A stretch of DNA of 64,000 nucleotides. It comes from Mesostigma viride. Lineage: Eukaryota > Streptophyta > Mesostigmatophyceae > Mesostigmatales > Mesostigmataceae. The DNA lies in the NCBI GenBank assembly GCA_009746045.1, contig RPFO01000082.1, forward strand, positions 4,975,314 to 5,039,313, given 5' to 3'. The notes under the pieces were generated by a model, which was not told the origin of the DNA, did no database searches, and was given only the letters and a program-made list of their open reading frames with translations. Made by a program: the position numbers and the translations under genes. Positions 1 through 8,958 of the stretch are shown piece after piece (position 1 is the stretch's first letter; each line of letters opens with the position of its first letter).

Positions 1-80
1 CCCTCAAGGTGTGCTCAGGATTATGTACAATCAAGCTCCCAGCCTGATATCCAGAGACTTAAGCACCCAGCTCTCAGCTT

Positions 81-3000
81 TTAGACAGATAGACCGACTT
101 GACAGTCAGCATTCATGAGCTTCCTCAGTACATTGTACTGGGCTGGGGCCTTGTGTGGCAGCTTTGTCAATGCATCAGCAGGGTTCTCCTCGCCAGGGAT
201 ATGCTTCAAGTCAACCAAACTGGCCAACTCCTTCAGCAACAAATAATCCAGGTCCCGGCTCCTGGCCAGCTGCTTGTGAACAAACTGGACCATACCCATG
301 CTGTCTGTTAGCAACAACGTCTCCATCTGCAAGGTCCAAGGGGTAACTGAAGCCAGCTCCAGCATTAACTCCTTTATGTACAGGCTGGACTGGATCCCCT
401 CGCATATGGCCCTGCATTCTGCCACATCTGAACTGATACAGACCCTCTTCTGCAGTCTGCTGTACCAGCTGAACAAACTTGCCCTGCTCTGATAAAAAGC
501 AAACAGAGCAGCAGATCTCCCCCTGACCTTGGTAACCTGGCGAGCATCCATGGAACTGTCAACAAAGATCTCCAAGGTGATAGGCTGGGCAAAGTCAATC
601 CCAGACAAAATCAGATCAGGGGTACTCTCCACCAACCGGGCTATGACTCGAGGCTTCTCATCCTCAAGCACCTCATCAGGCATTCTGCTATGGACCATCA
701 AAGACGGACCACAGATGCTGGCAAACCAGGCCCACATGCCTCTCAACTCAGGTCCTGCAGCCTGGGTGATCTTCTCTGGCAAGGCCTTCACAATGGTCTG
801 TTTATAATCTCCTCCAGCCTGAAGCCTGATACTCCACTCCCCGTCCCTCCTGAACAGGGTAGCCTGCATTCCACAGAACACTACAGGCTTGTTGGGCTCC
901 TGCCACAGCTCCTTGCCCAGTGAAAACTTGCCACTGATGACAGGAATAAACTTCTTCAGCCAGGTCGTGGGGGCTAGCAAATGCAGATCATCTCCATGCA
1001 AACTAGCATACACTGGCAGACCCTCCCATTGGGCCAGCAGCAAACAGGGATCAACTGAAGACACTCTCAAGCCACACTCACTGATCAGAGCTTCCTGCAG
1101 CGTGAGTCTCCAGATGATTGGGCTCGACCTGAGTCCTTCCAGGCCCTTCAGAATAACCAGGAATTGTTGATGCAGCTCCAGCTTCCAGATGGCAGGCACC
1201 TCAACACAGTAAGGCTCATCCTGCTTCCACACCCTCCTGGCCACTTCTGGATCAGATTTTAAAAATGCCCTCTTGAAGTCCAGCAGCACTGATGACATAG
1301 CTGCTCCCCTGTTCAGCAACCCCACGTAGAGACATAGCAAAATTCTCCATGTGTCGTGTAGCATCCCTGGCGTGTATAGCTCCTCTCCTGGCAGACTCCC
1401 CGTGCCGTGATACTCATTCAGGACAGGCCTGACATGGGGCACTGATACCTCATCCACAACCTTCCTCTTCAGCACAAATCTCAAAGCAAGCTTCCTTGAT
1501 GCTGGGGGACGTCTGTCTGTTGGTGCAGCACACTCAAACTGCAACCACTCCTCCAATGCCTTGGAGAAGGCGAGCTTCCAAGCCTCAAACAAAGTAGGCG
1601 AGCTCATCTCTTGGACCAGCTGGTCATATGTCAAAGGAGAGTGTGCAGCAAGGCTCCTGTGAGTTATGCCAATACTGCTGGGGTGCAACACAGCTGGAAT
1701 AACCAAACTGGCCGCTGGGGGCACCTCCCCTTCATCCCATTTTACACCCTTGACCGGCTTGGCCCTGCACCTGACTGGAAATGTTGTCCTGAAATTTTCT
1801 AGGGGAATCATCCCCCAGCCATCTCTTCTCAGAGCTGTAGCTCTGATAGAAATCCCAGGATTGCCCAGAAAATTCTGACCCAAAATCACAGGGCCATCAT
1901 AGTCCTCTAGGACAAGGAAGGTCACATCCACACCCATGACAGGGGCAGTAACCTCTCCCAACACCCTTAGATGCGTCCTACCACTGAAATCAGACACCCA
2001 GGGGCAACTTGGTTCTCCGACCAGCAGTTCTCCTGTATGCTGAGGTCCCATGACAGAAACCTGTGCATTGGTATCTATCTCCATGGCAGCTACCTCAGGT
2101 TCATCCAACTGGACAAGCTTGGACACCTTAGGCTCCTTCTTGGCTCTTTGCAAAGCCTGTACAATATCTGATAGACGCACACCCCTAGGCCTGGTGTCGG
2201 GCCGTTCCGGAGGTGCAGCCTGTCCGCCTGCTTGCCCAACCACCGTATGTGAAGGTACCCCAGGGGCCGGGCCAGGGTCACCCTGAGGGCTCGATACAGC
2301 TGTAGCACCCTGATCAGGAAGCTCCACGTCACCCCCGCCTTGTACACCAGCGGGCACCTGGAAGAGGTCTCCTTGATTACCTCCCCGGGGACGGATCTTT
2401 GACCAGGACAGACGGTGCACTGCTTGGGAGCCATCAATGGCCACCCAGCACTTATGGCCAGCGGCTTCTACTCGGGTCACCACCCCATCATGCCAGCTGC
2501 CACGTTTCCCTGGAAAGCTTGGTTCCTTCCACACAACAACCTGTTGTCCAACGTTAGGTTCTAGGACACTCCAGCCCTTGTCTTTCTGCCTCAGCTTGAG
2601 GAACTTGGCCTCTAGCTTCTCCTTCCATGCCTGCTCAGCATCAGCTGGCAGCATCCTGGTATGCAGCATAAGAGGATTGATGGCAATGTCACCAAAGAAC
2701 ATGGGAGTCCTCAGGTTCAGCCTGTCCTCCACAGAACGTAGCCATGCAGATGTCACAATGGCAGATGACGTCCTTGGAATCCTCTCCACCAGCAGCACAG
2801 TCTTGATCTCTTGGATGGCTCTCTCCACCACCCCTTGCTGGCCGTGGCTCTCCCTGGGTGTAATCAGCAACTCTGGAAACTCTGGCAGGTTCTCACAGCA
2901 CTCAAACTGAATGTCACACTGCAACAACTCCAACCCAGGGTACCTGCTCCTTGTCAACTTCAGAGCAGCAATCAATGTAGGCTTCTCCATGTCAGGCAGG

Positions 3001-3275
3001 ATCTCTAGGGTCTTGTACTTGGTATATCTGTCCACTGCCACCAGCAGCTTCAAACCCCTGATTCTCTGAATATCTACCTGCACATGGCCTGGCTGCAAAA
3101 TAGGAGTCCTGGCATGAGACTGCTTGGGCTTTCTAGCAACTAGCCTGCACTTGCAAGCTTGAGCAACCTGTTGGCAGATGGAGTACAACTCACTTCCTCC
3201 CAGCCGTCTAGCAACTTGCAAAGACTGAGCTGCATGGCCAAACATGGTATGCAACCTTGAGGCAATGTCATACAA
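81..3275 (-). CDS. pol: Copia-type Pol: integrase, protease-like, reverse transcriptase, RNase H
   Basis: This 1064-residue ORF has an H/C-rich integrase N-terminus followed by a DDE-type core: Asp in HVQVDIQ near residue 65, Asp in LQCDIQ, and Glu in VVERAIQE near residue 150. A retropepsin-like stretch follows the integrase near residues 395-480, with IDTNAQVSVM and later VILGQNFL. The RT runs from about 590 to 830 with LLDFKRAFLK and the catalytic pair in HGDDLHLL (usual YVDD). Copia-type RNase H is near 900-1055 (IFVDSSMD, LLTDSM, and HIPGEENPADALTK close to the end). It would copy element RNA and insert the cDNA. Protease after integrase is not the usual Copia order (PR-INT-RT), and the usual DTG/DSG is DTN here. 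The upstream frame is closed by a stop, and the ORF likely continues from the overlapping ORF at 3140-3673 through one frameshift. Confidence 0.85.
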   Translation of the reverse strand: MYDIASRLHTMFGHAAQSLQVARRLGGSELYSICQQVAQACKCRLVARKPKQSHARTPILQPGHVQVDIQRIRGLKLLVAVDRYTKYKTLEILPDMEKPTLIAALKLTRSRYPGLELLQCDIQFECCENLPEFPELLITPRESHGQQGVVERAIQEIKTVLLVERIPRTSSAIVTSAWLRSVEDRLNLRTPMFFGDIAINPLMLHTRMLPADAEQAWKEKLEAKFLKLRQKDKGWSVLEPNVGQQVVVWKEPSFPGKRGSWHDGVVTRVEAAGHKCWVAIDGSQAVHRLSWSKIRPRGGNQGDLFQVPAGVQGGGDVELPDQGATAVSSPQGDPGPAPGVPSHTVVGQAGGQAAPPERPDTRPRGVRLSDIVQALQRAKKEPKVSKLVQLDEPEVAAMEIDTNAQVSVMGPQHTGELLVGEPSCPWVSDFSGRTHLRVLGEVTAPVMGVDVTFLVLEDYDGPVILGQNFLGNPGISIRATALRRDGWGMIPLENFRTTFPVRCRAKPVKGVKWDEGEVPPAASLVIPAVLHPSSIGITHRSLAAHSPLTYDQLVQEMSSPTLFEAWKLAFSKALEEWLQFECAAPTDRRPPASRKLALRFVLKRKVVDEVSVPHVRPVLNEYHGTGSLPGEELYTPGMLHDTWRILLCLYVGLLNRGAAMSSVLLDFKRAFLKSDPEVARRVWKQDEPYCVEVPAIWKLELHQQFLVILKGLEGLRSSPIIWRLTLQEALISECGLRVSSVDPCLLLAQWEGLPVYASLHGDDLHLLAPTTWLKKFIPVISGKFSLGKELWQEPNKPVVFCGMQATLFRRDGEWSIRLQAGGDYKQTIVKALPEKITQAAGPELRGMWAWFASICGPSLMVHSRMPDEVLEDEKPRVIARLVESTPDLILSGIDFAQPITLEIFVDSSMDARQVTKVRGRSAALFAFYQSRASLFSWYSRLQKRVCISSDVAECRAICEGIQSSLYIKELMLELASVTPWTLQMETLLLTDSMGMVQFVHKQLARSRDLDYLLLKELASLVDLKHIPGEENPADALTKLPHKAPAQYNVLRKLMNADCQVGLSV

Positions 3276-3673
3276 GAGAGAAAACTTTTATTGTCATTAT
3301 TAGCACTCAAGGTATGTACAGATCCCTTATGTACAGGAGGCACCAGGGTCGTGCCTGTCAGACTGTCTCCAGCCCTATCCTCATCCTGACCATCCTGTGC
3401 CAGTCCTGCACGGTCAGAATGCTTCTGAGATCCACCTGGGTCCACATCACCAGGTCCTACCTCAGGCTCAGCACCGCCATGGCGGGCACGTTGGCGAGTA
3501 ACCACTGCAGCTACAGCTGGCATACTCTCTGTGGTAACCAAGCTTGCCCCATCGTGTCCAATAGGCTCTTTCACTAGAGCATGGGGCTGCCCCTCACTGC
3601 TGTCACTAGCAGCTTCATTACACACCCCTGGGGGCACCCTCCAGGGTTCAGGGATGTGTGCAGGCTCAATCAA
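3140..3673 (-). CDS. Linker ORF between CCHC/gag and pol of the Copia element
   Basis: This 177-residue ORF is acidic and Gly/Ser/Gln-rich and matches no family I recognise. It overlaps the end of the CCHC ORF by 4 bases and the start of pol by about 135 bases. Its last residues are an out-of-frame reading of the pol start. One extra base in the TTTT run near 3290 would join it in frame to the integrase, so it is probably the gag-pol linker rather than a separate protein. It has no ATG at its start; the track opens it at TTG. Confidence 0.5.
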   Translation of the reverse strand: MIEPAHIPEPWRVPPGVCNEAASDSSEGQPHALVKEPIGHDGASLVTTESMPAVAAVVTRQRARHGGAEPEVGPGDVDPGGSQKHSDRAGLAQDGQDEDRAGDSLTGTTLVPPVHKGSVHTLSANNDNKSFLSCMTLPQGCIPCLAMQLSLCKLLDGWEEVSCTPSANRLLKLASAG

Positions 3674-4116
3674 TGATCAGCAGCCTTGCCCTTGCCCTTG
3701 TCCTGGGATGGACCAGCCTTGTCCTTGCTGCCACCCTGAGCTGGCTTGCTCTGACCTTCCTGCCTCAGGTACGAGGGACACTCATTCCTGAAGTGACCCT
3801 TCCCCTGGCAGAAATAACATTCCACCTGACTGATGTCCCGTGAGGTCCCACTGCTGGGCCCAGCCTTGGGAGGACCACCCACCCTCTTGAAGTCAAACTG
3901 GGACTGTGGATGTCCCGACTTCGGCGGGGTCCCCCGTCCAGCCCTTCTGTCACGCCCCCTCCTGGACCTTCCTCGACCCCTTGAAGAGGTCTCAGGCCCT
4001 CTCGAGGACGCTGGGCCCCCGTGGCCCGATCCCCTCATGGACTTAACCGTGGGTTCAGTGGCCTCCTCATCATTCTGACGAGGGCGCTTACCCCCACGTA
4101 CTTGCCGCTGAAACAC
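3670..4116 (-). CDS. gag: Copia Gag C-terminal part with CCHC zinc knuckle
   Basis: This 148-residue ORF is Arg/Gly-rich and contains one retroviral-type CCHC knuckle, CYFCQGKGHFRNEC, near residues 103-116. This is the nucleic-acid-binding part of Gag in LTR elements. It overlaps the preceding gag ORF by 82 bases in another frame. The switch point is a run of five G (minus strand) near 4093, where six G would make the two ORFs continuous. I therefore treat the two as one Gag split by a single-base deletion, real or from sequencing. Confidence 0.75.
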   Translation of the reverse strand: MFQRQVRGGKRPRQNDEEATEPTVKSMRGSGHGGPASSRGPETSSRGRGRSRRGRDRRAGRGTPPKSGHPQSQFDFKRVGGPPKAGPSSGTSRDISQVECYFCQGKGHFRNECPSYLRQEGQSKPAQGGSKDKAGPSQDKGKGKAADH

Positions 4117-4931
4117 TCATACAACTGATCCGTCATGGCTGCCCAGCCATGGACCTGTCGCATGTGGATGGTCACATTATCCATGGTGACCGGATCCAGC
4201 TGCAGCGACTTGAGAAAGTCGCCCATGGCCATCCGATCTGCGACGAAGAAGCCCTTGGCCATGGCGTCCTCCCTCAGCTTGACGAAGTCTTCAAAGGCGT
4301 GGACCACTAGTTGCCCCTTGATGGGCTTGTAGTCCAGGTATTCTTGCTTCAGGTGGGACCCATCTATGGTCCTCTTGTCACTCAGGAACACCCTGAGTCG
4401 CGTCATAAACGCCGCCCAGGTGTCCCCCGCCGCGTGTCGCTCCCGAACAAACTTGAACAGCCGCCTCGCCGACTGCCGTATGTAGGCACTAGACGCCAGG
4501 ATGCGAAGCTTGTCACCGTTGTATATCTCCGTGTACAAGTTCATGTCCTCTAACATCCTCTCAGCATCCCGGGGCTGCCAATTGTCCTTGATGGACTGAA
4601 ACTGGCCTAGCACCGCGTACCCCTCAGCAACGGTTGGTCGCTTAGGCGCCGCTTGATCTGCGGCTGGCGCGTGCTGCCCGCCCTGCGATCCTTGGCTCTG
4701 ATTATCTGGCACCTCAGCCTGGTCTCCCAGCGCCTGGCCGTCCCCGCGTCCATCGCGTCCACCGCGTCCATCGCGTCCATCTCGTCCATCCAGCCCAGCG
4801 CCGCGCCGCCGAAGCCCATAAAGCCCGCTTGTTGGTTGATAGCTCCATCCTCCATGATGGCCTCTGTTCAGATCTGCTACAGCCAGCCAAGTGGCCAAGC
4901 AGCAATTAAAGCAATATAAGCTACTGAACAA
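4035..4931 (-). CDS. gag: Copia Gag capsid-like region
   Basis: The 298-residue ORF begins with a low-complexity stretch of repeated Asp-Gly-Arg (DGRDGRDGRGG). It is followed by a helical region with the look of a UBN2/Copia-type capsid: a long segment around LFKFVRERHAAGDTWAAFMTRLRVF and a later VKLREDAMAKGFFVADRMAMGDFLKSL. It lies 26 bases downstream of ORF1 and continues into the CCHC ORF through a frameshift in a G run. The start ATG at 4931 is the first in frame; whether the N-terminal Cys-rich stretch is translated is unclear. Confidence 0.7.
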   Translation of the reverse strand: MFSSLYCFNCCLATWLAVADLNRGHHGGWSYQPTSGLYGLRRRGAGLDGRDGRDGRGGRDGRGDGQALGDQAEVPDNQSQGSQGGQHAPAADQAAPKRPTVAEGYAVLGQFQSIKDNWQPRDAERMLEDMNLYTEIYNGDKLRILASSAYIRQSARRLFKFVRERHAAGDTWAAFMTRLRVFLSDKRTIDGSHLKQEYLDYKPIKGQLVVHAFEDFVKLREDAMAKGFFVADRMAMGDFLKSLQLDPVTMDNVTIHMRQVHGWAAMTDQLYECFSGKYVGVSALVRMMRRPLNPRLSP

Positions 4932-4957
4932 GAAAGGAAAGTGCCAAGTGTTACCAC

Positions 4958-5878
4958 TCAGGCAAGACCACCACGGCTGGCCCCAGGCGCGTCCTGGTTC
5001 TCCTTGTCGCTGTCGTCGTCGCTGTCGCTCACCACAATCAGCTCTGGTACCCTGCTACCTGCTGCGCCGTCGTCGACCCGCTGTCGGCCCGCGATGACTG
5101 AATCGTCACCGTTGGTAAAGTAGACAGGTGACAACCCGTCGTTGGCACCTCGCGGATTGTACGTTGGCACCTCGTGGTCGCCGAGTGCCTCGTCGCCTAG
5201 CCCAGCGACACCCCCTGCTCCTACCTCAAGGTCACTCTCGTACCTAAGAGGTGCAAACTCCTCCCAACGCGTCACACGAACGCGAAGGGGCGGGGGCAGT
5301 TCCTGAAAAGGAACTCTTACTCGCTCTGGAAACCTGCCGACTCTTGTTGCGCGCGGTCCTCCGGCGATGGCTTCCGCTGTCGCCCCGACCTCTGCAAGCC
5401 GCCTGTGATGCTCCGCTCCGCGTCGTTCACGCCTAACTGGACCCGCTGCAACACCCTCGTCGCCGATGCCGCCTGCGAAAGCACGTGGTACTCCCGCGCC
5501 CGCTACTGTCGGCACAAACTCGTGTCGCCCTGCGCCAGCTGCCTCCGCAACCTCGCCTCGCCTTGCTGCCAACTCCGTCCGCACTCGCTCTGCTACTGCA
5601 GTAATCACCGTCTGGATGCCGACCAACCCGTGAAGCTCCTGCTCAAGGTCGTCGATGCTCCGGTGCTCCGGAATGACGATGGTTTGTACGTGTCGCAGAA
5701 TTCGCTCCCAATCTTCGACCTGGTCGTCGACGAATTGCACGAAGCTGCGATTTACAGGCGGACGATCTGCAAGCAATAAAGATAGATCCCGAACGACACG
5801 GCGTAATTCAGGAGAAATCGAACCCCCAGCAGACTGCCGAAACCGGAAATCCTGCTGCCGTTGTTCCTCCTGCACCAT
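4958..5878 (-). CDS. Extra ORF upstream of Copia gag, function unknown
   Basis: This 306-residue ORF precedes gag in the same orientation and ends at its own stop 26 bases before the gag ATG. The N-terminal half is predicted helical (ELRRVVRDLSLLLADRPPVNRSF, later VAERVRTELAARRGEVAEAAG), the middle is Arg/Gly/Ala-rich, and the C-terminus is acidic (SDSDDDSDKENQD). I recognise no domain. Ty1/Copia elements do not normally carry a separate ORF before gag, so this may be an accessory protein of this lineage or a diverged N-terminal Gag segment. Confidence 0.6.
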   Translation of the reverse strand: MVQEEQRQQDFRFRQSAGGSISPELRRVVRDLSLLLADRPPVNRSFVQFVDDQVEDWERILRHVQTIVIPEHRSIDDLEQELHGLVGIQTVITAVAERVRTELAARRGEVAEAAGAGRHEFVPTVAGAGVPRAFAGGIGDEGVAAGPVRRERRGAEHHRRLAEVGATAEAIAGGPRATRVGRFPERVRVPFQELPPPLRVRVTRWEEFAPLRYESDLEVGAGGVAGLGDEALGDHEVPTYNPRGANDGLSPVYFTNGDDSVIAGRQRVDDGAAGSRVPELIVVSDSDDDSDKENQDAPGASRGGLA

Positions 5879-6170
5879 TCACCACCGGACGAGCTCCTCT
5901 CGTCGTCAAAGCTGCACACCGCAACCGGCAACGACCCTCCTGGCCGTTCCGCTGAGACTGGTTGTAATTTGAGTTAAGCTTTCTTCGCACACGCAATGTG
6001 AAGGATATTGTTGCAATGCAGCAATGTGTGAATATGGTTGGAAACGGAGCTTTGTTAAATCGGATAATGTTTACAGCGCTCAACACTTGAGACTTGCACA
6101 CGAGCTTGCCAAGTCAAGGCACAACACGTGAGGCGGGCTCGCAAGAGATGCCCATTTGGCACTGGCCTAT

Positions 6171-6183
6171 TGTTTATATACTT
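6171..6183 (-). promoter_or_regulatory. TATA-like box of the Copia element
   Basis: The minus strand reads AAGTATATAAACA about 300 bases upstream of ORF1 and in its direction. A TATA box in the 5' LTR is expected here. The 26-bp palindrome CTGAGCAG...CTGCTCAG at 6204-6229 lies just upstream. Confidence 0.45.
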
Positions 6184-6664
6184 GTGCACTGTGCTTGCTA
6201 GTCCTGAGCAGCCTAGGAGGCCTGCTCAGTAATAACACCCCGGTACAGTATTCACTACCTGTACAGCGCCCAGTTCCTATACAGTAGGTCTGCCATACAG
6301 GCACAGTGACCACAGAGCACAGTCCACAGTGACTATTGCATCTGCACCTAGAAGTCCAGGACTAAGCCTGCGGTACCAACAGACCACAGGTTAAGGTTCC
6401 TATTTCCTGCGTACGACGTATCAATCCAATACCGTCGTAGGTACAGCACCTAATTCCTGTCAGCCCAGGAATTACTGTCGACCCCATATGTCGTCGGCAA
6501 ATATTCACGTCCGACTTAGAAGAACAGCCGGCTCGCGCTCGCGCGCGACCGGGAAGTCGGAACGCCATAACTTTCTTGATACTTGTCGGAATGAACTCGT
6601 TCCGGTGCCGCTGGAATCGCAGAGATATGCCGAATCAGGATCACGCCAATGCGCTTGGCGTTAA

Positions 6665-7684
6665 CTACCATGCCTCCTCCTCATCGTCGGCCGCATACCC
6701 AGCAGCGTTCACAAAGACCACAGAACCAGACGAGCCCTCGGCACCCATGGCCCGGGCTCCAGTGTGGTCAACAGTGGTAGGCATGGCGTATCGGGATAGC
6801 ACATCGGCGTTGACATGGTCCTTGCCGGCCCGATGCACAATGGTCATGTGGTACTCCTGGATAATCATGGCCCATCGGGCGAGCTTACCCGTCAGGTTGG
6901 TGTTGGTCATTAGCCACTGAAGCGGCTGGTGATCTGTCACCAGAGTAAACACGCGCCCAAATAAATACGGGCGAAAGTGCTTGATGGCCCACACCACAGC
7001 CAGTGCCTCCCCCTCATAGGAAGAATACCGGCTCTCCGCTGGGTTGTTGCTGCGACTAGCATAAGCAATAACGTGCTCGCGCCCATCACCATCCTTTTGC
7101 GCCAAGACCGCACCCAGTCCTACCTTGGACCAGTCGGTATATAACACAAATGGCAAAGCATAGTCAGGGGCGCGCAGAATCGGTGCCGACGTGAGCTCCT
7201 GCTTGATTGTCTCGATGGCGCGTTGCTGTGCGGGACCCCACGCCCACACGCACCCCTTCTTGAGTAACTCGGTCAAGGGCTTCACCTTGCTGCTGAAGTT
7301 CTCAATGTAACCTCGGTAATAGCCAGCCAAACCCAAATACGCCCGCACCCCTGAGACATCCGTGGGTACGGCGGCCTGCGCAATGGATTCGACCTTGGCG
7401 GCATCAGGCGTCCGGCCACCCGGCACAATCTGATGACCAAGGAATGAGAGGGTCCGCTGGGCGAACTTGCACTTCTCAGGGTGCAGCCGCATATTATGCT
7501 CCTCGAGAGCCAAGCGAACCTGCTCCAAGTGCGCCAGGTGCTCCTCAAATGTCGCGCTAAAGACGATTACATCATCAATGTAACAAGCGGCGAAAGGAAG
7601 ACCTGCAAGCACTTTGTCCATAGCTCGTTGGAAAACAGCACTAGCGTTGCGGTGCCCAAAGGGCATGCGCACCCACTCATACAA
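6665..7684 (-). CDS. pol: Gypsy RT C-terminal half and RNase H
   Basis: The 339-residue ORF opens in the RT palm (WVRMPFGHRNASAVFQRAMD) and carries the catalytic box YIDDVIVFS near residues 36-44, then the connection region (FLGHQIVPGG, YLGLAGYYRGYI). RNase H begins near residue 185 (VLYTDWSKVGLGAVLAQ), with Glu in SYEGEALAVV and Asp in LVTDHQPLQWL; HVNADVLSR marks its end. These are the expected catalytic acids. An acidic tail (DDEEEAW) precedes the stop. An integrase would be expected next but is not present before the Copia element. Confidence 0.85.
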   Translation of the reverse strand: MYEWVRMPFGHRNASAVFQRAMDKVLAGLPFAACYIDDVIVFSATFEEHLAHLEQVRLALEEHNMRLHPEKCKFAQRTLSFLGHQIVPGGRTPDAAKVESIAQAAVPTDVSGVRAYLGLAGYYRGYIENFSSKVKPLTELLKKGCVWAWGPAQQRAIETIKQELTSAPILRAPDYALPFVLYTDWSKVGLGAVLAQKDGDGREHVIAYASRSNNPAESRYSSYEGEALAVVWAIKHFRPYLFGRVFTLVTDHQPLQWLMTNTNLTGKLARWAMIIQEYHMTIVHRAGKDHVNADVLSRYAMPTTVDHTGARAMGAEGSSGSVVFVNAAGYAADDEEEAW

Positions 7685-8958
7685 ATTGCCGCCCCCCAGA
7701 ATGCAAGCTTCCGCTGATCCTCCGGCGCAACTGCGATCTGATGAAAGCCGCTACGCAGGTCCAGCGAGGACACAAACTTCACATGAGGAGATATCTTATC
7801 CAGGACATCATCCACACGTGGCATGGGGTAACGGTCCACGGGTGTGTGTGCATTCAGCAACCGCAGATCGGTGGCCATGCGCATACCCGTCCATGCCCCG
7901 GTGATAGCGTCCTTCTTGGGCGCAACGACAACGGCAGCAGCATAGCTGGAGGAAGATTGCCTGATGATACCGGCATCCTCTAACTCCTTGCATTGCTCGG
8001 CTACAAAATCCAACTCGGCCTGACTCAGGCGATGCTGGCGTCGGAACAAAGGAGTGTCAGTGTCCAATGGAACACGCATGGTCCCACCATTGAAACACCC
8101 CAGTTCATCACTTGTGAAAGCGAAGGCCCCCCTTGCAGTGCCTAGCCACTTTAGCATGGCTGAGCGCTGCGCATCAGAAAGGTGTTCGCCAATAGCCCAG
8201 GGGTGCGTATCCGCGGGATCACCCACAGCTACCGCATGTGCCTCAAGATGCGGCGCCCTAGCCGCATCGTCGTGGAACAAGGAAAAGGCTGCCACACCTG
8301 GTGTGACACCCACCGCCGGAGCCTCGCGTGCCGCACGGTGTATTACCCGATGCAGCGTGGGCTCGCCGGCCAGCACGGTGCTGGTCAGCAGGGCGGTCAT
8401 GAGAATGATAGTCCACACCTGTCGCAGACGCCACCCCCATGCTGATGAAGTCCCCGTCGCTGCAGGGCGCTTCAGTTTGGCTGCACGCGCCTCAACCTGC
8501 TGAGGCGGATTGGCTGGGGACGCCCCCCCAGACTGGCGCACGGCAACCGATGCAAGCAGCACATACCCGACCTGCAACACCGACATAGCCTGGCCTATCA
8601 AAGACCAGCGCTCACTCTCGAGCACGCCCGGCAGCGCCGAGGCCCCGACATGAAAACCCATGCTGGCCTCACGAAATTCTGCGGGTGGCTGCACCAACAG
8701 ACCGGTGGTAGTGTCCCAAACGAGACCCTTACCCCGATCACGGTATGCTGTCGACCCTTGGTAACTGACCAGGGTCGGCAGTGCACACATGGGGCTCCCG
8801 ACCCGGTTGACGCGTGCATACGGTGGGCGATCCTCGCTATCCACCTTCTGCGTGACTAGGTGGGAAGGCAATGCTACCTCCGCAGACACACTCGGATGCT
8901 GCCTTGCTACGGCCCCAAGACCGCCTGCACACCGGTCGCACACGCCACGTTGGTCCAA
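7567..8958 (-). CDS. pol: Methyltransferase C-terminal motifs followed by Gypsy RT N-terminal half
   Basis: The first 130 residues complete the methyltransferase: FREASMGF followed by ERWSLIGQAMSV fits motifs IX-X (the usual GNA... is GQAM). A short hydrophobic stretch follows (TIILMTALLTSTVLAG), then a Gypsy RT with FRRQHRLSQAELDFVAEQ, SYAAAVVVAPKKD, RMATDLRLLNAHT and the first catalytic Asp in SSLDLRSGFHQI near residue 398. The reading leaves the RT frame at a run of six G (minus strand) near 7690, where seven G would continue into YEWVRMPFG of the next ORF. The upstream shift near 8930 also sits at a G run. Confidence 0.8.
   Translation of the reverse strand: MDQRGVCDRCAGGLGAVARQHPSVSAEVALPSHLVTQKVDSEDRPPYARVNRVGSPMCALPTLVSYQGSTAYRDRGKGLVWDTTTGLLVQPPAEFREASMGFHVGASALPGVLESERWSLIGQAMSVLQVGYVLLASVAVRQSGGASPANPPQQVEARAAKLKRPAATGTSSAWGWRLRQVWTIILMTALLTSTVLAGEPTLHRVIHRAAREAPAVGVTPGVAAFSLFHDDAARAPHLEAHAVAVGDPADTHPWAIGEHLSDAQRSAMLKWLGTARGAFAFTSDELGCFNGGTMRVPLDTDTPLFRRQHRLSQAELDFVAEQCKELEDAGIIRQSSSSYAAAVVVAPKKDAITGAWTGMRMATDLRLLNAHTPVDRYPMPRVDDVLDKISPHVKFVSSLDLRSGFHQIAVAPEDQRKLAFWGAAICMSGCACPLGTATLVLFSNELWTKCLQVFLSPLVTLMM

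Larger units (their letters stand above)
1..6400 (-). mobile_element. Ty1/Copia-type LTR retrotransposon, 3' end off the left edge
   Basis: Read on the minus strand, a TATA-bearing leader near 6.17 kb is followed by an extra ORF (5878-4958), gag (4931-4035), a CCHC segment (4116-3670), a linker ORF (3673-3140) and a Copia-type pol (3275-81). The integrase-before-RT order and Copia-style RNase H place it in Ty1/Copia. The 3' LTR would lie mostly left of position 1, so no LTR pair could be matched and the right limit (about 6.2-6.56 kb) is approximate. Each successive ORF is in the -1 frame relative to the one before it, so the element is either lightly decayed or carries single-base deletions from assembly. 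Confidence 0.8.
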
